Assembly (NCBI GenBank): GCA_050732635.1
Contig: JBOHRE010000064.1
Span: 1 to 18,785, forward strand
Origin: JBOHRE01 sp050732635
GTDB taxonomy: Bacteria; Gemmatimonadota; Gemmatimonadetes; Longimicrobiales; RSA9
Length of the DNA stretch: 18,785 bases
Direction of reading: 5' to 3'
A program made the position numbers and the translations under genes. This document shows, in pieces, positions 14,579 through 18,785 of this stretch. Below the pieces are notes generated by a model. It did not search any database. It was not told where the DNA came from and saw nothing but the letters and a program-made list of their open reading frames with translations. The first letter of the stretch is position 1, and each line of letters begins with the position of its first letter.

Positions 14579-14586
14579 ACTCCCCC
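14579..14586 (-). promoter_or_regulatory. Strong Shine-Dalgarno site fixing the H1-like start
   Basis: GGGGGAG on the minus strand lies about eight bases upstream of the ATG at 14571. It rules in this start over an in-frame upstream codon at 14628. Confidence 0.75.
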
Positions 14587-14608
14587 GTCAGGATGGTACG
14601 AGCAGTTA

Positions 14609-14636
14609 AATGTAGACCGGCGCGTCATGAACGCAA
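14609..14636 (-). promoter_or_regulatory. Possible sigma70-like promoter of the H1-like gene
   Basis: On the minus strand, TTGCGT (14636-14631) and TACATT (14614-14609) are 16 bases apart. The rare AT-rich tract at 14637-14650 lies directly upstream of the -35 box, where an UP element would sit. Each hexamer matches consensus at only three or four positions. Confidence 0.4.
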
Positions 14637-14751
14637 CGATTATTTTTGCATCGTGCGTGCGGCGTGAGCCGTTTCACGGCCGCTCGCGGCGTGCTCGGGC
14701 GCACGCGCTGGTCGCGAGATGGTGGCCGAAAACCTGCAAGCGGAGCCGCGC

Positions 14752-15813
14752 ATGGTGCGCAGATCGTGGAGACGGAGCGCGTTGCGCCGGCCGGCGTACC
14801 GGCCGCGGCGGCGGCGGCAGTTCGGGATCAGTGCGCTGCTGGCGTTGTTGGTCATCGCCGGCGCCGTGGTCGCGGTCGGCATGCTGAGCCGGCGGGCGGG
14901 CGGTGAGCAGGCCGAAGCGCTGGCCGCATACGTGCGCGCCAACGCCGTCGAGCCGTCTGCGTTGATAGCGCGGCTCGGCGCCTCGCGGCGGCTTTTGTTC
15001 CTCAGTGACATCGCCGGCGCCGTCGCGCCCAAGCGCATGGCTGTCGAAGCAATCGCCGCCCTGGCACAGGGGCCCGGCCTCGATGTCGTCGTGCTCGAGG
15101 TCCCCGTAGACCTCCAGTCGGTGATCGAGCGCTACCTGAACACCGAGCCGGAGGATGCGGCGATGCTGCTGGCCGCCCCCGGCCTGCTGCGTCAGCACGC
15201 GGGCGCCAGCCAAGCCTACCTCGAGATCTACCGCACCGTCTGGCGCGAGAACCAGCGAGTCGGCGCGCACCGGCGCATCCGCATCCTGGCTGCGGACCGG
15301 GCGGACTGGCCGCCCGCCGGCGCGCTGTCGCCGCGCGCGGCCGCAGAGCTGTTCGCGCAGCGCGACTCGGCGATGGCGGAGCGGCTCGAACAGGCCGTGC
15401 TCGATGTGGCGCCTCGCTCGCGGGCGCTGCTCTTCCTGAGCGGCTTCCACGCGCTGCGCGGCGGCCACGGCGAGCTGCGTGCTGGTGGTGGCGAGCCGAT
15501 CCGTGTGCGCTGGCTCGCCTCGCGGCTCGCCGCGACCTACCCCGCCGAGGTCGCGACGATCCTGATCGATGTCGGCGCCGCGCCGACCACGGGCGGCGCC
15601 GTCGCCGACTACGTCGGCACGCGCGCCTACGAGCTGCTGCACAGCCACTTGGGCGGGGTGCCGCCGCGCGCGGTGCGCGTCGGCAGTGCCTTCGACTTCA
15701 TGCGCGAGCCGATCATCACCCGCGCCAGCGCGGGGCTCGATTTCGAGCTGGCGCCCGGCAATCTGCGGCTGGGCGACGTCGCCGACGGGTACATCTATCA
15801 CGCCGGAGGCTGA
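14752..15813 (+). CDS. Membrane-anchored protein of unknown function, weak EreA/ChaN-like pattern
   Basis: The 353-aa protein has a very basic N-terminus (RRSWRRSALRRPAYRPRRRR), a single membrane helix at about 23-45 (FGISALLALLVIAGAVVAVGML), and a soluble domain that should lie outside the cytoplasm. The domain reads RLLFLSDIAGAVAPKRMAVEAI, then LDVVVLEVPVDLQSVIERYLN, then IYRTVWRENQRV, and LLFLSGFHAL. This order recalls the erythromycin-esterase/ChaN-like fold, but the His of the GEATHG motif of EreA is absent (SDIAGA), so catalysis is not supported. I do not assign a function. The start at 14752 is chosen over 14719 because GGAG lies six bases upstream. The next gene begins one base after the stop, so the two are coupled. 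Confidence 0.6.
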   Translation: MVRRSWRRSALRRPAYRPRRRRQFGISALLALLVIAGAVVAVGMLSRRAGGEQAEALAAYVRANAVEPSALIARLGASRRLLFLSDIAGAVAPKRMAVEAIAALAQGPGLDVVVLEVPVDLQSVIERYLNTEPEDAAMLLAAPGLLRQHAGASQAYLEIYRTVWRENQRVGAHRRIRILAADRADWPPAGALSPRAAAELFAQRDSAMAERLEQAVLDVAPRSRALLFLSGFHALRGGHGELRAGGGEPIRVRWLASRLAATYPAEVATILIDVGAAPTTGGAVADYVGTRAYELLHSHLGGVPPRAVRVGSAFDFMREPIITRASAGLDFELAPGNLRLGDVADGYIYHAGG

Positions 15814-15814
15814 G

Positions 15815-16030
15815 GTGCCTACGCTGCTCCTGCGTGTCGATGGCATCGACGGACCGAATGCGGAGGCCACCATCCAGTCGCTGCTCGAGCGGCTGCCGGG
15901 TGTCTACGCGGCCCAGGCGAGCGCGGCTCACGGCCGCGTCGAACTCGACTACGAGGATGATGAGGTCGGTATCGACGAGATCCTGGCCGTGCTGCGCCGC
16001 AGCGGCTACGCGGCGCGGCTCGGTGGCTAG
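15815..16030 (+). CDS. HMA-fold protein lacking the CxxC metal motif
   Basis: This 71-aa protein starts at GTG (VPTLLLRVDG), one base after the upstream stop. It has the beta-alpha-beta-beta-alpha-beta pattern of heavy-metal-associated domains: TLLLRVDGIDGPNAEATIQSLL, LPGV at 28-30, RVELDYED, and IDEILAVLRRSGYAARL. It aligns without gaps to the 71-aa HMA protein at 17410-17625: GV falls at 29-30 and GY at 64-65 in both. Where that protein has Cys13 and Cys16, this one has Gly13 and Ala16, so it should not bind Cu(I) in the usual way. It could be a decoy or a partner in protein-protein contacts. The calls of fold and homology are from pattern only. Confidence 0.7.
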   Translation: MPTLLLRVDGIDGPNAEATIQSLLERLPGVYAAQASAAHGRVELDYEDDEVGIDEILAVLRRSGYAARLGG

Positions 16031-16036
16031 CAGCGA

Positions 16037-17074
16037 TCAACTGATGCGGCTCATGATCTCCGGCGTGTACAGCTCGGCCACCCAATCCCCGTAGCCATTG
16101 AACGGCAGTGTCTCGAGGCGCATACCCGTGCCGATCAGCTCTTCGGTCGCCTGCGACCAGCGCGGGTGCGGCACGGCGGGATTGACGTTCGAGTAGAAAC
16201 CGTATTCGAGCGGCTGCATGTCGTTCCAGAGCGTGGGCGGCTGCTCTCTTGTCAGCTCGATCTTCACGATCGACTTGGGACTCTTGTAGCCGTATTTCCA
16301 CGGCGTCACGATGCGGACCGGTGCGCCGTGCTGCTTCGGCATCGGCTCGCCGTAGATCCCGGTGACCACCAGCGTCAGCGGGTTCAGCGCCTCGTCCAGC
16401 CGCAGCGCCTCGTAGTAGGGCCACGGGTACCAGGTCTGCGTCCGCTGACCGACGGCCTGCTCGGGGCGCAGGAAGCTGACGAAGCGGACGTAGCGCGCCG
16501 CTGACAGCGGCTGCACCCGTGCCAGCAGTGCAGCCAGCGGGAAGCCGGTCCAGGGCACCGCCATCGACCAGGCTTCGACGCAGCGGTGCCGGTACAGGCG
16601 CTCCTCGAGGCCGATGCTCCGCTCCAGCTCGGCGACATCGAAGCTGCCCGGACGGTCGACCAGTCCGCCGACCTCGAGTGTCCACGGCCGCGCCTCGAAG
16701 TCCGACGTGAGCCGCCAGACCTCGTCCTTGGTCGTCGTGAACTCGTAGAAGTTGTTGTGCGTCGCCGCGACCACGCGGTCCGTGATCGGCCGGTCCAGCG
16801 TGTACGTCGCGTTGCGTTGCGCCGGGTACAGATCGGCGCTCGGCGTGGGTGGGATCGTTGCCAGCGGCCCCGCCGGCGGCGGCTTACGGGCGACGTCGCC
16901 CGTACCGTTCCTGGCGCAGCCGGCCAGCGCCGCAGTCGAGCCGGCGCCGAGCGAGACGCCCGCCGCTGTCAAACCGAGCCGCTTAAGGAACGCGCGCCGA
17001 TCGAAGTACAGCTCGCGCGGCGTGGCCTCCGCCTCCCGGATCGTGTCCCACGGCCTGCGCTCGAGGATCCACAT
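16037..17074 (-). CDS. msrP: Protein-methionine-sulfoxide reductase catalytic subunit MsrP
   Basis: The 345-aa product is a YedY/MsrP molybdopterin enzyme that reduces methionine sulfoxide in periplasmic proteins. A twin-arginine signal (DRRAFLKRLGL, Arg26-Arg27) precedes a hydrophobic stretch ending AALAGC, so it is exported folded. Cofactor and active-site landmarks are NNFYEF, Cys165 in YRHRCVEAWSMAVPWTGFPL (the molybdenum ligand), KQHGAPVRIVTPWKYGYKSPKSI and the C-terminal NPAVPHPRWSQA. Length and motif order match the family. The heme-bearing membrane partner MsrQ is not next to it; the immediate upstream gene is a 102-aa unknown, 30 bases away. GGAG lies nine bases before the ATG. Electrons must come from an MsrQ elsewhere or another donor. 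Confidence 0.93.
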   Translation of the reverse strand: MWILERRPWDTIREAEATPRELYFDRRAFLKRLGLTAAGVSLGAGSTAALAGCARNGTGDVARKPPPAGPLATIPPTPSADLYPAQRNATYTLDRPITDRVVAATHNNFYEFTTTKDEVWRLTSDFEARPWTLEVGGLVDRPGSFDVAELERSIGLEERLYRHRCVEAWSMAVPWTGFPLAALLARVQPLSAARYVRFVSFLRPEQAVGQRTQTWYPWPYYEALRLDEALNPLTLVVTGIYGEPMPKQHGAPVRIVTPWKYGYKSPKSIVKIELTREQPPTLWNDMQPLEYGFYSNVNPAVPHPRWSQATEELIGTGMRLETLPFNGYGDWVAELYTPEIMSRIS

Positions 17075-17104
17075 CCTCTTTCGCTCCGCTCTGGCTGCCT
17101 GCCC

Positions 17105-17413
17105 TCACCCCGCCTCGGTGTCCCGCTCGGCGTCCACGGCCGCGGGCTCCGGGCCCTGATCACGCGCTCGATCCCGGTCCCGCTTCTCCCGGATCGGCGG
17201 CACGTCCTGTACCCGTTCGGCTTCCTCGATGAGCTGGTCCAGCAGCTTCCGCATCTGGTGCCGGTTCATCATCGTCGCCAGGTGACCCACGAGGCCCACC
17301 GCGAGCGTGGCCCGCTCGGGCATGGTCAGCCGGTCGCGGATCTGGTGCATGATCTCGCGTATCGCGCCATGATTGAGGTTGGCCGACTCGGTGGTCCGCG
17401 AGCCCTGCGTCAT
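17105..17413 (-). CDS. Hypothetical 102-aa soluble protein
   Basis: I do not recognise this protein. It is predicted to be mainly helical (HGAIREIMHQIRDRL, ERATLAVGLVGHLATMMNRHQMRKLLDQLIEEAERV) with a charged, disordered C-terminal third rich in Arg, Asp, Glu and Pro. Seven Met and four His residues cluster in the helical part (MHQ, MPER, HLATMMNRHQM), which might bind metal, although this is only suggestive. It has no signal peptide. The start is strongly supported: GGAGG lies seven bases upstream, and the ATG overlaps the stop of the CopZ-like gene by four bases (ATGA), so translation is coupled. It precedes msrP by 30 bases. Confidence 0.7.
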   Translation of the reverse strand: MTQGSRTTESANLNHGAIREIMHQIRDRLTMPERATLAVGLVGHLATMMNRHQMRKLLDQLIEEAERVQDVPPIREKRDRDRARDQGPEPAAVDAERDTEAG

Positions 17414-17625
17414 GAGCTTGCCTCCGCGGTGTACCCTTCGTCCATGACCGCGCCGACCAGCTGGCGCGGCGTCGTGCGCGACGCATCGTAGCGGACCCGC
17501 GCGCGCCCGGCGCCCAGGTCCACCTCGGCGGACTCCACCCCGTCCACCGACCGCAGTGCCTGCGTCACCGAGCGCACGCAGTGCTCGCAGCTCATGCCCT
17601 GGACCTTCAACGTCGTCTCGGCCAC
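17410..17625 (-). CDS. CopZ-like copper chaperone, heavy-metal-associated domain
   Basis: This 71-aa protein is a single HMA domain with the Cu(I) site MSCEHC (Cys13, Cys16) and the usual signature VQGMSCEHCVRSVTQAL, DGVESAEVDL, RARVRYDASRTTPRQLVGAVMDEGY. Such proteins carry Cu(I) in the cytoplasm and deliver it to P1B ATPases; a copper ATPase gene is two genes upstream in the same unit. The GTG start at 17625 is preferred because it begins the HMA fold directly and GAGG lies five bases upstream; a longer version would add an unstructured Arg/Pro-rich leader overlapping the preceding gene. Its start overlaps the end of the lipoprotein gene by 19 bases. Confidence 0.9.
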   Translation of the reverse strand: MAETTLKVQGMSCEHCVRSVTQALRSVDGVESAEVDLGAGRARVRYDASRTTPRQLVGAVMDEGYTAEASS

Positions 17626-18101
17626 GAATGCCTCGCTCGAGGTTTTGGGTGCACTGCGGGCGCCGACACCAGGGGGTGGTGCCCGCTGGTACCCGCGCCC
17701 CCGGAACAGATGCACTTGAACAACGTGCCCTGCGCGCCCCGCGTGACCAGATACGTGCCTAGCGAGTCGCCGGACTCCGTCAGCAGCACGCGCAGCGTCA
17801 GGCGCTCGCCGGTCAGCAGGCCTTCGTACCTCGCCTCGAGTGTGGGGTACGGCTCGCCGCCGAGCACCGGATGCTCGGAGGTATGCGTGCCCGAGGCGGT
17901 GAAACGGCCATCGGCACCGATCACGATCGGCTCATCCACGGTTCCCCGCGCACAGTCGTACTCGAGCGTGGCCCCGGTCGTCGTGACATCCATGGCCAGA
18001 TGCTCGCCGCCCCAGCGCCCGGTGGGCAGCGGCCCGGCCGGACCCGCGCCGCACGCCGCACCGCTCAGCACTACCAGCACAAAGACAGCCCGATCGATCA
18101 T
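17607..18101 (-). CDS. Possible lipoprotein of unknown function in copper operon
   Basis: The 164-aa product starts with a short signal (MIDRAVFVLVVLSGAAC) and Cys17 as possible lipidation site, though the lipobox has Gly at -3 and is weak. The mature part begins TGRWGGEHLAMDV and continues with alternating strands, including a central YDC; it ends with GTLFKCICSGG, so three or more cysteines are present. I know of no function. The last 30 residues (SGHHPLVSAPAVHPKPRARH and beyond) look unlike the rest, are His/Pro/Arg-rich, and overlap the start of the CopZ-like gene, so the natural end may be nearer 17690 if there is a sequence error. The ATG at 18101 is supported by GGGAG seven bases upstream. 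Its place between the ATPase and the chaperone suggests an envelope role in copper handling. Confidence 0.6.
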   Translation of the reverse strand: MIDRAVFVLVVLSGAACGAGPAGPLPTGRWGGEHLAMDVTTTGATLEYDCARGTVDEPIVIGADGRFTASGTHTSEHPVLGGEPYPTLEARYEGLLTGERLTLRVLLTESGDSLGTYLVTRGAQGTLFKCICSGGAGTSGHHPLVSAPAVHPKPRARHSWPRRR

Positions 18102-18136
18102 TCGTCGGCTCCCGCGCAATCACACGGCCCTGCAGC

Positions 18137-18785
18137 TTATGCTACGGAGTGCCTCAGCCGCAACGAGTTGAGCACGACACTGATCGAGCTGAAGGCCATC
18201 GCCGCGCTCGCGATCACGGGCGAGAGCAGCACGCCGAACCACGGATAGAGTACGCCGGCGGCGATCGGGATTCCCAGCACGTTGTAGATCAGGGCCCAGA
18301 ACAGGTTCTGGCGGATCACGCGGACTGTCCGCCGGGACAGCCGGAACGCCGTCGGCACGCCGCGCAGGTCGCCGCCGACCAGCGTGATGTCGGAGGCCTC
18401 CAGCGCCACGTCGCTGCCCGTCCCGATCGCGATGCCCACGCTCGCTCGCGCCAGCGCGGGCGCGTCATTGATGCCATCGCCCACCATCGCGACGGTGCGG
18501 CCCGCGCCGGCGAGCGTCTCGATGACGCGCGCCTTGTCAGCAGGCCGCACCTCCGCCATGACGCGATCGACGCCCACCCGCGCGGCGACCGCTTCGGCCA
18601 CGCGCTGCACATCGCCGGTCAGCATGATGACGTCCAGCCCCAGCTCGCGCATGGCGGCGACCGCGGCCGGACTCGTCGACTTCACCCGGTCCGCGATCGC
18701 CAGCACACCGAGAACCACGCCATCGGCCGCCACATACACAGGCGTATGGGCGTCGGCCTCGAAGCGGCGTGCGGCGGCCGCGAGC
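18137..18785 (-). CDS. Copper-translocating P-type ATPase, C-terminal part (5' partial)
   Basis: The frame is open at the right edge of the window, so only the last 216 residues or so are seen. They cover the end of the ATP-binding domain and the last two membrane helices of a P1B-type ATPase. The segment TPVYVAADGVVLGVLAIADRVK, the TGD of the hinge (MLTGDVQRVAEAVA) and MVGDGINDAPALA are diagnostic. The final helices carry YN (ALIYNVLGIPIAAG) and MAFSS (AMAFSSISVVLNSLRLR), residues that line the Cu(I) site in CopA-type P1B-1 pumps. The pump exports Cu(I) from the cytoplasm using ATP. The N-terminal metal domains, CPC motif and DKTGT lie outside the window. It is the most upstream visible gene of the leftward unit and ends 35 bases before the lipoprotein gene. 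Confidence 0.93.
   Translation of the reverse strand, partial: LAAAARRFEADAHTPVYVAADGVVLGVLAIADRVKSTSPAAVAAMRELGLDVIMLTGDVQRVAEAVAARVGVDRVMAEVRPADKARVIETLAGAGRTVAMVGDGINDAPALARASVGIAIGTGSDVALEASDITLVGGDLRGVPTAFRLSRRTVRVIRQNLFWALIYNVLGIPIAAGVLYPWFGVLLSPVIASAAMAFSSISVVLNSLRLRHSVA

Noticed and set aside
14674..15873. 399-codon minus-strand frame opposite the membrane-anchored gene
   Set aside because: No signal, motif or ribosome site; the + frame has a membrane helix, GGAG site and coupled downstream gene.

Overview
The window is a very GC-rich, gene-dense bacterial chromosomal segment. Many start codons are GTG and several strong Shine-Dalgarno sites are visible. The mix of genes (an orphan chaperone-usher pair, secreted beta-barrel proteins, an ECF42-type sigma factor, a histone H1-like Lys/Ala/Gly repeat protein, a SerA plus class V aminotransferase pair) suggests a Gram-negative organism, possibly of the Gemmatimonadota. 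That assignment is inference from gene style, not from a marker gene. No rRNA, tRNA, CRISPR array, transposase or integrase was recognised.

Layout. Positions 1-1044 (+): the 3' part of a short-chain dehydrogenase, then a PTPS/QueD-like protein without the usual catalytic cysteine. 1069-4370 (-): a chaperone-usher pair in which the usher looks complete but the chaperone has lost its signal peptide and first strands; no pilin gene is adjacent. 4371-4686: hairpins and a good sigma70-like promoter. 4687-7724 (+): a secreted beta-barrel/NlpC-P60 fusion, an unusual inverted-repeat spacer, type II thymidine kinase and an RMD1/DUF155 membrane protein. 7705-11806 (-): class V aminotransferase, phosphoglycerate dehydrogenase and an ECF42-like sigma factor, packed as one serine-biosynthesis/sigma operon. 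11908-12786 (+): DUF481 outer-membrane protein, divergent from the operon. 12795-14571 (-): DUF1207 protein and the histone H1-like protein. 14752-16030 (+): a membrane-anchored protein of unknown function and a 71-aa HMA-fold protein that lacks both metal-binding cysteines. 16037-18785 (-): a copper-linked operon read leftward: P1B copper ATPase (5' end outside the window), possible lipoprotein, 71-aa CopZ-like HMA protein with CxxC, a 102-aa unknown and MsrP without an adjacent MsrQ.

How the genes may work together. The aminotransferase and SerA can supply successive steps of phosphoserine synthesis. In the right-hand operon CopZ can hand Cu(I) to the ATPase for export, and MsrP can repair oxidised methionines in the same envelope compartment. 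The most unusual observation is the pair of equally long HMA proteins, alignable without gaps and lying on converging units 1.4 kb apart, one with Cys13/Cys16 and the other with Gly13/Ala16. Other notable points are the truncated chaperone, the 36-bp-arm inverted repeat abutting the thymidine kinase start, and the nine 12-residue H1-like repeats.
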